Source of the DNA: Pedobacter caeni
GTDB lineage: Bacteria; Bacteroidota; Bacteroidia; Sphingobacteriales; Sphingobacteriaceae
Direction of reading: 5' to 3'
DNA: 64,000 bases
Assembly: GCF_900129215.1 (NCBI RefSeq)
Contig: NZ_FQUQ01000004.1
Span: forward strand, 310,001 to 374,000
The position numbers and the translations under genes are program-made. Positions 14,884-23,013 of this stretch are shown here, one piece after another; position 1 is the first letter of the stretch, and every line of letters begins with the position of its first letter. The notes beneath the pieces were generated by a model, which was given only the letters and a program-made list of their open reading frames with translations, did not search any database and was not told the DNA's origin.

Positions 14884-17679
14884 TTAATAGTTTAAGGTTA
14901 GTCCGGCACCATAGCCCATGTCACTATCATAGTGGGTAGATAGACCAAAATATTTTGTAACTATATATCTAAAACCTGCCATGTATTCCTTATCTGTGTT
15001 AACCATAAATTGAAAGCGTAATCTTTTGGAGATAGGAACATCTTCTCTCATCAACTGAAATCTAACATTACCTTTATGATCAACAGAAGCATCAGCTACA
15101 ACTAACATCGGCAAAGTGTATTGCACCCCTAAATGAAACACCTGTCTAAAGTTTTTGGTATTTTTTTGTCCAAAAAGGTTGTCTCCGGGTGATAATGATT
15201 GTCCAAAAATATTTTTGTCCATTAGATCAATCGTTCTTTTACGAAAATCCCATCCCACATAAGGGAAGAGCCATTGATTTCGCCCGATGTACCTTCCAAA
15301 ATGACTTTCGCTTTCATAGCCCATTTCTTTATCAAAGCCAATTCTCCATTCGGTTGTAAAGCGGTAGCGTGTGTTAGCCAACATAATCTCACCATCACTA
15401 CCATTTGTTTCTATTCCAATTCTTGCCATTGGATGAAATTCCCTATCATCACTGAACAATTTGCGTTGCGCTAATTTAGGGTTAGGGATTTCGGGATTAG
15501 GTGGCGAGTTTTCATAACTGAATACCCTTCCCATTCCACTCATCATGTGGTAAAGGATATGGCAATGAAAAAACCAATCACCTCCAGGTTCTGTAGCCGC
15601 AAATTCGATGGTATCCCTCTCCATTGGCATAATGTCTATGATGTTTTTCATAGGTGCATTTTCACCTTGTCCATTCACTACTCTGAAATCATGACCATGT
15701 AAGTGCATAGGATGACGCATCATACTATTGTTGAATAAGATGATCCTCACATTTTCGCCTTTCTTAATCAGGATTTTATCACTTTCTGAAACCGTTTTGT
15801 TATCCAAAGTCCATACATAACGATTCATATTCCCTGTGAGATCAAACTTTAACTCTTTCCATGGGCCATTAGGTAAAGTTGTTTTCTTTGGATCACGGAG
15901 CATTCCATAATTTAAAGTAACGATGTCGGGGTTATCAGCGGCCATGTTCATTCCTGCCATGCTTTTATCGTTTGGCATTTGCATACCTGACATCGCTGCT
16001 TTTTTATTTTCTACCTTAGAATTCTCTTCACCTGTTACTTCCGGATACATCACAGTATTCATGTCCATGACCTGATTCTGCATTTTCATGCCTTCCATTT
16101 CTACCATGTTACCGTTCATATCCATCATGTCATTCATCATTTTCATTCCGGCAAAATATTTCAGTTTTGGTAGTTTCTGAGCCGGGACTTTTTCTCCTTT
16201 ACCCAACCAGAGTGATGCCGATTTTGTACGGTCTTCAGGTGTCACCAGAAATTCGTAACTCTTATTTTCTGGAATGGTTACTACCACATCATACGTTTCG
16301 GACACAGCTATAATTAATCTGTCCACTTCTACAGGCTCTACATCATTTCCATCCGTAGCTACAACAGTTATTTTACCACCAGAATAAGTCAACCAGAAAT
16401 AATCAGATGCCCCACCATTGGCAATTCGTAGCCTTACCTTATCACCTCCTTTAAACTGTGGCTGGACATTCTGATTCTTGCCGTTGATCAAAAATGTATC
16501 ATAATAGACATCACTCACATCCATCGCATTCATACGCTTCCACTCATTAGTCACTTTGGTTTTGAAATGTCCTGTTCTGATCGCCTCCGCATAACTTTGG
16601 GTAGTTCCTTTTTTAATTGCAAACCAATCGTTTGCATTCTTCAGACTTCGGTGTACTTCCTCTGGTTTCATATCAGTCCATTCACTGATGACCACTGGAA
16701 GAGTTGGAATCTCCCATTCTTTTCTTTTGTTCATAATGAAAGCACCGTACATTCCAATTTGCTCCTGGAGTTCGAAATGACTATGATACCAGTGTGTACC
16801 ATTCTGAACGATGGGGAATTTATAGATATAGGTTGAATGAGGTTTAATAGGCATTTGCGTAAGGAAAGGAACCCCATCCATTTTGTTTGGTAAAAATAGA
16901 CCATGCCAGTGCAGGGATGTCTCCTCATTCAGATTATTATGCACATATATCAATGCCGTATCACCTTGCGTAAATGTTAGAGTTGGCATTGGTATCTGTC
17001 CATTTACAGCAATTGCCCGCTTTGTTTTCTTTCCATAAGTTACTGTTGTATCTGCAATGTAAAGATCATAGCGAACAGTACGAGGCGGCGCACTATTTGA
17101 AATGGTTTTAATTGGCCCTAAATTTAACTTTGCCCTTTTGATGTTTTCCATTGTGGCAGTATTATCTCCCATGTCCATCCCCCCCATGTCATCCATTCCG
17201 TCATTCTTTTTGGAATGATCTTTTACAGGCATTTCCATTTGGTCATGCTTAGGTTTAGTCGCCTTAGCTTTTTCCGGCACCAGTTTCATTCCACACTTAG
17301 GGCAATTGCCGGGCTTTGTCGCATGGATTTCAGGATGCATCGGACAGGTATAGGTTACCGTTTGCGTTGGTTCATTGTCTCCTTGTTTTTTCATCGGCAT
17401 ATTCATATCACCCATATCTGATGCCTTTACAGGTTGGGACTTTTGATCTGGGACAGAAACCTTCTGTTTAGGAGCTGTTGTTTTTTTAACAACTAGCTTC
17501 ATACCGCATTTTGGGCAATTTCCAGGTTTACTAGATTGTATTTCCGGATGCATGGGACAAGTATAAATAGTCTCTGCCTGCTTATTACTTTCTTTTTTTG
17601 GCATTTTCATTCCTTTCATCTCCTGGGCAGAAACCGTAGAGTATAGAATCAATAAAAAGGCCGTTAATATGTTTTTCAT
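14884..17679 (-). CDS. Multicopper oxidase fused to a CopB/PcoB-like outer-membrane domain
   Basis: A 931-residue exported protein. After a signal peptide (to about residue 19) come two Cys/His metal-binding repeats (CPMHPEIQ with CPKCGMKL, and CPMHPEIH with CPKCGMKL), then cupredoxin domains of the PcoA/CopA oxidase type. All four copper-ligand motifs are present: HWHGLF, HWYHSHF, HPMHLHGHDF and HCHILYHMMSGMG. A Met-rich insert lies at about residues 500-600. From about residue 735 the sequence switches to a CopB-like barrel region (DREFHPMARIGIETNG, FPYVGWDFRKRTIDL) ending in a strand. It probably oxidises Cu(I) and binds copper while anchored at the outer membrane. Normally these are two separate proteins. 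Confidence 0.85.
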   Translation of the reverse strand: MKNILTAFLLILYSTVSAQEMKGMKMPKKESNKQAETIYTCPMHPEIQSSKPGNCPKCGMKLVVKKTTAPKQKVSVPDQKSQPVKASDMGDMNMPMKKQGDNEPTQTVTYTCPMHPEIHATKPGNCPKCGMKLVPEKAKATKPKHDQMEMPVKDHSKKNDGMDDMGGMDMGDNTATMENIKRAKLNLGPIKTISNSAPPRTVRYDLYIADTTVTYGKKTKRAIAVNGQIPMPTLTFTQGDTALIYVHNNLNEETSLHWHGLFLPNKMDGVPFLTQMPIKPHSTYIYKFPIVQNGTHWYHSHFELQEQIGMYGAFIMNKRKEWEIPTLPVVISEWTDMKPEEVHRSLKNANDWFAIKKGTTQSYAEAIRTGHFKTKVTNEWKRMNAMDVSDVYYDTFLINGKNQNVQPQFKGGDKVRLRIANGGASDYFWLTYSGGKITVVATDGNDVEPVEVDRLIIAVSETYDVVVTIPENKSYEFLVTPEDRTKSASLWLGKGEKVPAQKLPKLKYFAGMKMMNDMMDMNGNMVEMEGMKMQNQVMDMNTVMYPEVTGEENSKVENKKAAMSGMQMPNDKSMAGMNMAADNPDIVTLNYGMLRDPKKTTLPNGPWKELKFDLTGNMNRYVWTLDNKTVSESDKILIKKGENVRIILFNNSMMRHPMHLHGHDFRVVNGQGENAPMKNIIDIMPMERDTIEFAATEPGGDWFFHCHILYHMMSGMGRVFSYENSPPNPEIPNPKLAQRKLFSDDREFHPMARIGIETNGSDGEIMLANTRYRFTTEWRIGFDKEMGYESESHFGRYIGRNQWLFPYVGWDFRKRTIDLMDKNIFGQSLSPGDNLFGQKNTKNFRQVFHLGVQYTLPMLVVADASVDHKGNVRFQLMREDVPISKRLRFQFMVNTDKEYMAGFRYIVTKYFGLSTHYDSDMGYGAGLTLNY

Positions 17680-17701
17680 TTCTTTGGTGATTAAGGGTTA
17701 G

Positions 17702-18169
17702 TTAAAGATTCTTTTTGTTTAAACTATCCTTTGAATTTTGAACCCAGCTGATAATTAACGATTTCTCCGCTTCGCTCAAAATGGCATTTCTATGGATCAA
17801 GGTATATGACGACAAGGGCATAGTGCCATCTTTTAAACTGTTCTCTATGGAGCGTAATTTACTCTGCTGTCTTCTTGGAGTATAGGTGCCAAATTCATTA
17901 AAATTTAATTCTTCTTTACCAGATTGTATATGGTAATCCATAAACCAGTGGAAGGGCTGCACATAAGTATACCATGGATAGTCGGTATTATTACTATGGC
18001 AATCATAGCAGGCTTTCTTCAAGATTCCCTGTACATCAGGTGGCATGGTAACCATTTTGGAAATGTCATTTGGCATAGCCTGCCCACTTTTATTGCGGGC
18101 AGGGTGTACAAACTGGATAATTATAAGGATTACCAATAACCCAAGAGGTAATTTCTTTATGCCGTTCAT
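17702..18169 (-). CDS. Haem-binding-domain protein (Haem_bd, single CxxCH)
   Basis: A 155-residue protein with an N-terminal signal or membrane anchor (GLLVILIIIQFVHPA) and one c-type haem motif CYDCHS at about residue 54. It is followed by TDYPWYTYVQPFHWFMDYHI and KLRSIENSLKDGTMPLSSY, typical of the Haem_bd family (PF14376). It is predicted to be a periplasmic mono-haem cytochrome. It lies 22 bp upstream of the multicopper oxidase gene, in the same operon, and may accept or supply electrons for copper redox chemistry. That role is inference. Confidence 0.8.
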   Translation of the reverse strand: MNGIKKLPLGLLVILIIIQFVHPARNKSGQAMPNDISKMVTMPPDVQGILKKACYDCHSNNTDYPWYTYVQPFHWFMDYHIQSGKEELNFNEFGTYTPRRQQSKLRSIENSLKDGTMPLSSYTLIHRNAILSEAEKSLIISWVQNSKDSLNKKNL

Positions 18170-18174
18170 GGCTA

Positions 18175-18747
18175 TTATTTTAATTCTTCTTTAACAGTAC
18201 CGCAAGTTGGCATAGCCTTTCCAAGATAAGGGTTTTTAATATCCTTCACTTCGCTCAACCAGATTGCCCCCTTATTGTTATTGTACATCGGACAGTGGTC
18301 AACATATAAAGGTTGATTGGTTCCAAGTAGTTTAACAAGGTCGTACATATCCTTACTCAACATATCAAAATGTTCTCGCTGATGCGCTATGTTTCCTGTA
18401 TTGGCACCAATATGTTCAGCATGCTCTTTAGCATCATCTTGTATATCAGTATAGGCTTTACTTTGTTCTGGTGTTAAAGATTTCTTATCAAAAGAAGCGA
18501 AGCCAGCAACCATTTCATTTCCTGCTGCTGCTGCGTCTTTATCATTATCATTTGTAAAGGCATTTTTTAATTTTAGATATGAACTTAACAATGCGGCAGT
18601 AGAAGTGCCTTTTTCTGAAGATTCTGTTACAGCGGACTTAGTTGATGTAGCCTCTGAAGTAGCAGCAGTTTCAGTTTTATTACTACCATTAGAACAAGCA
18701 GCTAGAAATAGTAAAGAAAAAGCCATGCTATAAATTAATGTTTTCAT
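18175..18747 (-). CDS. DUF3347 lipoprotein
   Basis: A 190-residue lipoprotein (lipobox LLFLAACS at the N-terminus) with a low-complexity Ser/Thr/Ala linker. A DUF3347 domain follows, ending in DHCPMYNNNKGAIWLSEVKDIKNPYLG and TCGTVKEEL. The conserved Cys-Pro-Met and Cys-Gly positions and His residues are likely metal (copper) ligands. It is the first gene of the operon that continues with the haem protein (5 bp gap), oxidase and CopA. It is a paralogue of the next gene upstream (18905-19393). Confidence 0.8.
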   Translation of the reverse strand: MKTLIYSMAFSLLFLAACSNGSNKTETAATSEATSTKSAVTESSEKGTSTAALLSSYLKLKNAFTNDNDKDAAAAGNEMVAGFASFDKKSLTPEQSKAYTDIQDDAKEHAEHIGANTGNIAHQREHFDMLSKDMYDLVKLLGTNQPLYVDHCPMYNNNKGAIWLSEVKDIKNPYLGKAMPTCGTVKEELK

Positions 18748-18851
18748 CTTATTTTAATTAAAATATTTTTAAATGGTTGATTACCTACTTAAGGACAAAA
18801 GCGTATTTCCGTTATCCTTTAGTAGAATTATTTGATAAAATCTGAGAGTCA

Positions 18852-18892
18852 ATTGTACAGTCACGACCCCAGTAAAGGTGAGGCTGTACAAT
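18852..18892. terminator. Hairpin between the two DUF3347 genes
   Basis: ATTGTACAG (18852-18860) and CTGTACAAT (18884-18892) form a perfect 9-bp stem, with further CAC/GTG pairing inside. No clear T-run follows on the minus strand, so it may be a weak terminator or a processing/stability element rather than a full stop. Confidence 0.45.
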
Positions 18893-18904
18893 CAACAAAC
18901 AGAA

Positions 18905-19393
18905 TTACTTTAAAGTTTCCTTTACTTCCCCGCAGGTTAACATTTGTTTACCGAAATAAGGATTTTTAATCGCTGCGTTATCAGAAAGCCAATAACTCTT
19001 TTTCATTGGGCAATAGTCATAATAGACTGGGTCTTTAGTAAGCTTTACAGCTTTGGCCAGCTTGAAAAGATTAGTAGAAAAATTAGCGAAATGCTCTCTT
19101 TGATGGGAAATCTCTTTTGTTTCCGAGATATGCTTGGCATCAAATGCAAGTTTATCCTGAAATCCCATGAAAGCAGTCATTTCTGCCTTTGGCATTGATT
19201 TCATATCTATACTTGCTAAAGCTTTAGAAAACTCACTTGCTTTTGATGCAGCCGCTGTTGCATCGGAGTTTACTAACGCATTTTTGATGTCGTAGTAAGA
19301 AGTTAATAATGATTGTGTCTGGCTGCTTTGAGCAAAACCAGGTTTGATCCATGCAGTTGCAATTAAAGCAACTACCAAAAATATCTTTTTCAT
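18905..19393 (-). CDS. DUF3347 periplasmic protein
   Basis: A 162-residue protein with a cleavable signal peptide (to about residue 21, GFAQ) rather than a lipobox, followed by a DUF3347 domain: LLTSYYDIKNALVNSD at the start and YYDYCPMKKSYWLSDN, NPYFGKQMLTCGEVKETL at the end. It shares the CPM and TCG(E/T)VKE positions with the lipoprotein at 18175-18747. It is separated from that gene by a hairpin, so it may have its own transcript. A role as copper-binding periplasmic protein follows from its context. Confidence 0.8.
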   Translation of the reverse strand: MKKIFLVVALIATAWIKPGFAQSSQTQSLLTSYYDIKNALVNSDATAAASKASEFSKALASIDMKSMPKAEMTAFMGFQDKLAFDAKHISETKEISHQREHFANFSTNLFKLAKAVKLTKDPVYYDYCPMKKSYWLSDNAAIKNPYFGKQMLTCGEVKETLK

Positions 19394-19504
19394 GATGTAA
19401 TAATTTAATGTTTATACTTATTCTTAGTCATAGCAATAGCTATGTGAATGTATTTGTAGACGCTAACAGCAGTAAGCTTGCTGTTTAGCAACTCACATTA
19501 AATC

Positions 19505-19942
19505 TTATATCTGAAAACTTTGAATGACAATGCGAATGTCCTCGTTAGGCGGCCTTTCTCTATGGTCTACATAGACGCTTTGATCAAGTTCAACATCCGT
19601 TACGGGAACTAATAAGGCATAAGAATAATCAGGAAGCCAAATTATAGGTAAAACTACTTGCACCTTGCCATTTTCAGGAACTAATTTGCTTTGAGTAACC
19701 AAATCATTTACTAAAGTTTTACAACAAGGATCTTCCTTTGAGAAATTCTGACCAGATATTGGGCTAGTTTTGTGTTCATGCCCATCTGAATGATGGTGAT
19801 TATTCGCCATATGAACATGATGAGGAGATTCAGAATGAAAATGATCTTCATGATGATCCTCCTCCATTCCTAAAGCACAGCCAAAACCTACAACAGTATT
19901 GAGCAAAAATATAACTAACAGAAAGATAGCTTTACTTTTCAT
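19505..19942 (-). CDS. His-rich exported protein, HYC_CC_PP family
   Basis: A 145-residue protein with a signal peptide (to about residue 21) and a long His/Asp-rich stretch (EEDHHEDHFHSESPHHVHM, then NNHHHSDGHEH). A conserved DPCCK pair of cysteines and a conserved end, RPPNEDIRIVIQSFQI, follow. This matches the small Bacteroidetes family named for its Cys-Cys and Pro-Pro positions. It probably binds copper or zinc in the periplasm as a buffer or chaperone; no enzymatic motif is seen. It stands alone in 200-bp gaps, close to the copper operon. Confidence 0.75.
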   Translation of the reverse strand: MKSKAIFLLVIFLLNTVVGFGCALGMEEDHHEDHFHSESPHHVHMANNHHHSDGHEHKTSPISGQNFSKEDPCCKTLVNDLVTQSKLVPENGKVQVVLPIIWLPDYSYALLVPVTDVELDQSVYVDHRERPPNEDIRIVIQSFQI

Positions 19943-20105
19943 GACTAGGCAAATCTAGTATAAAGATGCAAAAATAAATTTACATAATTCCGAGCTTTTT
20001 TTACATCTATTGGTTTCACATTAAAGTTCGTCTAAGCAAAAAAATCGTGATATACGGTTTATAATAATCTATTTTGAGGTAAAAAATAACTTCTATCAAG
20101 CTTGA

Positions 20106-20134
20106 AACTAGTGAATAAAAAATATTCACTAGTT
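20106..20134. terminator. Intrinsic terminator after the 20143-20772 gene
   Basis: A perfect 12-bp stem (AACTAGTGAATA paired with TATTCACTAGTT) closes a 5-base loop, 9 bp past the stop of the minus-strand gene. Confidence 0.7.
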
Positions 20135-20142
20135 AAATGATC

Positions 20143-20772
20143 TTATAGCAACTCGTACTCTCCCTTTAATCTCAAGGTAACTAAGATATCTTTACCTTCT
20201 TCATTTCTGAAATACCATCCATGTTTCCCTTCAAATGGGGATAGAAAAGTACCTACCATGTTATTTGAATAAGCAATGGTATAGCTATCAAAATAAGTAT
20301 TCTTACTTGGTTTAAGCTCCTTTGGTTCACCATGAAAATCAAAATAAAGGTCTCCTTTACTAGTTAACCACTCGTATTTCAATTGCCCATATTTCAACAT
20401 CCGTATCTTATATTCAATACCCTTTCCGGCAGGAATGGTTACCCTAACAGTATCTTCCCTATGTGTATATTGTTGTACCGGAGCAGGTAGGTCGGCCTCC
20501 GCTGGCCTTTTTACATCTGGCCCTGAACCGGCCTTTTCCAATTTGATAACAGGGTTGTTTTTTTTTACCGTCATTTGAGACTCTTCACCCATACCATTAT
20601 CTGGAACATATAGTTTTCCAAAACCAAAAGCCTTCCCTGTTCCTAATGGGTCAAGACCGTATTCAGCAGGTAAGATTGCTGTAACCAATAAGATAGCGGC
20701 GACTACTAATGCTATCAATACCGCCTTTATAATTTTACTTTTTTCTATGATTTGATGACTCATTTCTGCCAT
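20143..20772 (-). CDS. Membrane-anchored periplasmic protein of unknown function
   Basis: A 209-residue protein with one N-terminal transmembrane segment (VLIALVVAAILLVTAILPAEYG, about residues 17-38). A Pro/Lys-rich linker follows, then a soluble ~120-residue domain with aromatic-rich strands (IPAGKGIEYKIRML, YFDFHGEPKE, SPFEGKHGWYFRN). Proteins of this type are often annotated only as transmembrane anchor protein and occur beside HupE/UreJ-like genes. Here the HupE-like gene is 12 bp upstream on the same strand, so the two probably work together. No catalytic motif recognised. Confidence 0.65.
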   Translation of the reverse strand: MAEMSHQIIEKSKIIKAVLIALVVAAILLVTAILPAEYGLDPLGTGKAFGFGKLYVPDNGMGEESQMTVKKNNPVIKLEKAGSGPDVKRPAEADLPAPVQQYTHREDTVRVTIPAGKGIEYKIRMLKYGQLKYEWLTSKGDLYFDFHGEPKELKPSKNTYFDSYTIAYSNNMVGTFLSPFEGKHGWYFRNEEGKDILVTLRLKGEYELL

Positions 20773-20784
20773 TGTATGTTTTAT

Positions 20785-21483
20785 TTAAGATGTAAAATAA
20801 CCTGTTAACTGAAACCCTAATAATAGGAACCCTGCTGCCATGAGCATGGTATTTGTAAAAGTGGAAAATTTCATAAAGCTTGGGTATTTACGCCACACGG
20901 TAATCAACGTAAGAACCAGAGCGAGGGCAATAAACTGACCTATTTCCACACCAATATTGAAACCTAGTAAATTGGTAAATAAACCCTCCTTACCGAAATT
21001 AAAGTCCTGCAACTTACTCGCCAGACCAAAACCGTGAAATAAACCAAAGATCAGAACTGCTGCTTTAGTGTTTGGCTGTTTACCAAAGAAACGTTGAAAA
21101 CCTCCAAGATTGTCAAATCCCTTGTAAACAATAGAAAGTGCGATAATTGCATCTATAAGATAAGCATTGATAGCAATATTACACATCACTCCAAGTAACA
21201 AAGTGATACTGTGACCTATGGTAAAGAAGCTGACATAAAGCAGGACTTCTTTTGGTTTATATAGAAAGAAAATAACCCCAACCAGGAAAAGCAGGTGATC
21301 ATATCCGGTAAGCATGTGTTTGGCTCCGATGTAAAGAAAAGGGCCAAAGGCTACGCCGTTATTACCTGTTAAAAAGGTTTGGGTATCACCGTCTACACCA
21401 TGCGCAAAAAGCTGGTTGCTGACACCACATAAAATGAATAGTACAGCAAGCGTAATTATTTTTTTAAAATTCATATTTTCCAT
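20785..21483 (-). CDS. HupE/UreJ-family membrane protein
   Basis: A 232-residue integral membrane protein with a signal-like first segment and about six further hydrophobic segments. Family signatures are present: IGAKHMLTGYDHLLFLVGV (the H...GxDH motif, about residue 55) and FGLFHGFGLASKL (about residue 150), both rich in potential metal ligands. HupE/UreJ proteins are thought to move Ni, Co or similar divalent ions, but the substrate of this subgroup is unproven. Two in-frame ATGs (21483 and 21474) are possible. The first sits only 2 bp from the terminator T-run, so the second (MNFKKI) may be the real one. Confidence 0.75.
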   Translation of the reverse strand: MENMNFKKIITLAVLFILCGVSNQLFAHGVDGDTQTFLTGNNGVAFGPFLYIGAKHMLTGYDHLLFLVGVIFFLYKPKEVLLYVSFFTIGHSITLLLGVMCNIAINAYLIDAIIALSIVYKGFDNLGGFQRFFGKQPNTKAAVLIFGLFHGFGLASKLQDFNFGKEGLFTNLLGFNIGVEIGQFIALALVLTLITVWRKYPSFMKFSTFTNTMLMAAGFLLLGFQLTGYFTS

Positions 21484-21485
21484 TT

Positions 21486-21523
21486 AAAAACAGGTCTACC
21501 CTAATCTGAGATCAGGATAGACC
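21486..21523 (-). terminator. Intrinsic terminator between the small lipoprotein and hupE-like genes
   Basis: On the minus strand GGTCTATCCTGATC pairs with GATTAGGGTAGACC (few mismatches), followed by TGTTTTT. The T-run ends 2 bp before the hupE-like ATG, so hupE expression must come from read-through or an attenuation-like process. Confidence 0.65.
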
Positions 21524-21537
21524 AATTTTGTGATTAA

Positions 21538-21747
21538 TTAGTGTTTGTGACCATGAGCGGCCTCTGCGCTATCCATTGCTACCGTATCTTTAGCTACAGT
21601 TGCACTATCAGTCTTAATAGCTGTAGTATCTACTGCTGGTGCCGTTTCTGTAGCTGAAGAATCTGTAGTTGCTTCTTTCTTAGTTTCATTTGAACAAGCC
21701 GCAAATAACATCGAAGACATGGCTGCAATAATTAGTGTTTTTTTCAT
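21538..21747 (-). CDS. Small lipoprotein with C-terminal His motif
   Basis: A 69-residue protein: a lipobox at the N-terminus (SSMLFAACSN), then an extended Ala/Thr/Ser/Asp-rich low-complexity stretch, and a C-terminus AAHGHKH. It is probably a surface-tethered or periplasmic metal-binding peptide; its size and tail are all that can be said. It lies 34 bp after the MFS gene on the same strand and is followed by a strong terminator. Confidence 0.65.
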   Translation of the reverse strand: MKKTLIIAAMSSMLFAACSNETKKEATTDSSATETAPAVDTTAIKTDSATVAKDTVAMDSAEAAHGHKH

Positions 21748-21780
21748 TTGATTTTTTTAATGATTAATGGATTATAGAAT

Positions 21781-23013
21781 TTATTGTTTATTTGTTTTTG
21801 ATATAAGAAGAAGCGCAATCGCCAATATCCCCAATGAAATGATGCCCCCATAAAGGAAGTCATTTCCTGGGAAATAGCTTCCGGTGAATCCAGCAATGGG
21901 GTAGGCAATCGCCCACCATAAGTGGGAAAAGGCAAAATGAGAGCCGAATACTTTCCCTTGTTCCACTGAGGCTATATTTTCTCCTATCAACGTTTCGGAA
22001 GGCATCTCTGCTAAACTTTGACCTAATCCGGCAAACAGCCAAAGGACTAACAAAACAGTATAGCTGACATAATTTGCTCCTGCTATAGCTAGTCCAAGTA
22101 GCAATACACCGACGATCAGCGATACACGTCTGCTTTTAGACTTATCCAGATTGCCCGCAACAAAAGCCGCTACCGCTGCGCCGATACCAAAGGCAGCCAT
22201 AGCCCAACCGTATTGTTTATCACCGAGTAAAAGCCCGCTTTTGATATGGCCAACTGTGTTTACTAAGATTTGTGCCCCTGCAATTGCAGAAATAAATTCA
22301 ATGGCCAGGGCAAATCGGATCAACTTATTTCCAAAGAGTAGTTTTGCTCCTTTGACTACATCTGCCCATGCAGATAAAGGCTTCTCTGATATTGGATGAG
22401 CAGGTCTACTGATCAGTTGAGCTGGAAGCATCAGGATCAATATACCTGCAAGAATAAACGATGCGGCATCAACAAAGAATATATCCCTTGGTCCAAACCA
22501 TACGGCTATAATTCCGGCTAATCCTGGCCCAAGTACTCCTAACAATTGAAATGTTGCGGTAGATAGACCAATCGCCTGCCTGTAATTCCGTTGGTCAACA
22601 ACCTGTGGAATTATGGATTTATAAGTTGGCGTAAAAAAAGCATTGAACACATTTAAAAGAAAAACCAGCACATAAATCTGCCATTCGGCATTTACAAAAG
22701 GCAAACAACAGATAATTGCCATTCTGATAAAATGTGTGATATACAATATATTTTTTCGGTCAACCCGATCCGCTAGTACTCCGGCAAAGGGGGAAAAAAT
22801 GATGAAGGCAACCACTCTAAGAGTTAATGCAGAGGCTAGAATTACCGCTGAATTTTCCTTACCAAACTGATAGGATAACAATGCAAGCCCTACCCAGGTA
22901 AATGCATCACCTAACAAACTGATAGTTTGTGCGAAATACAAGATAGCAAATGCTTTATGTCTTAGTGCCTGAAAAGGCTCCTTTAACACCGTTATGAGTT
23001 TTGCCTGTGCCAT
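21781..23013 (-). CDS. MFS exporter (enterobactin-exporter-like / MFS_3 type)
   Basis: A 410-residue 12-TM transporter starting MAQAKLITVLKEPFQALRHK, with the motif-A loop GVLADRVDRKNIL at about residue 80 and SIIPQVVDQRNYRQAIGLS after TM4. This is characteristic of the EntS-like MFS group. Its ATG directly follows the adaptor gene's stop (adjacent bases 23014/23013), so it belongs to the efflux operon. It may export a metal or metal chelate across the inner membrane. The substrate is not known. Confidence 0.8.
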   Translation of the reverse strand: MAQAKLITVLKEPFQALRHKAFAILYFAQTISLLGDAFTWVGLALLSYQFGKENSAVILASALTLRVVAFIIFSPFAGVLADRVDRKNILYITHFIRMAIICCLPFVNAEWQIYVLVFLLNVFNAFFTPTYKSIIPQVVDQRNYRQAIGLSTATFQLLGVLGPGLAGIIAVWFGPRDIFFVDAASFILAGILILMLPAQLISRPAHPISEKPLSAWADVVKGAKLLFGNKLIRFALAIEFISAIAGAQILVNTVGHIKSGLLLGDKQYGWAMAAFGIGAAVAAFVAGNLDKSKSRRVSLIVGVLLLGLAIAGANYVSYTVLLVLWLFAGLGQSLAEMPSETLIGENIASVEQGKVFGSHFAFSHLWWAIAYPIAGFTGSYFPGNDFLYGGIISLGILAIALLLISKTNKQ

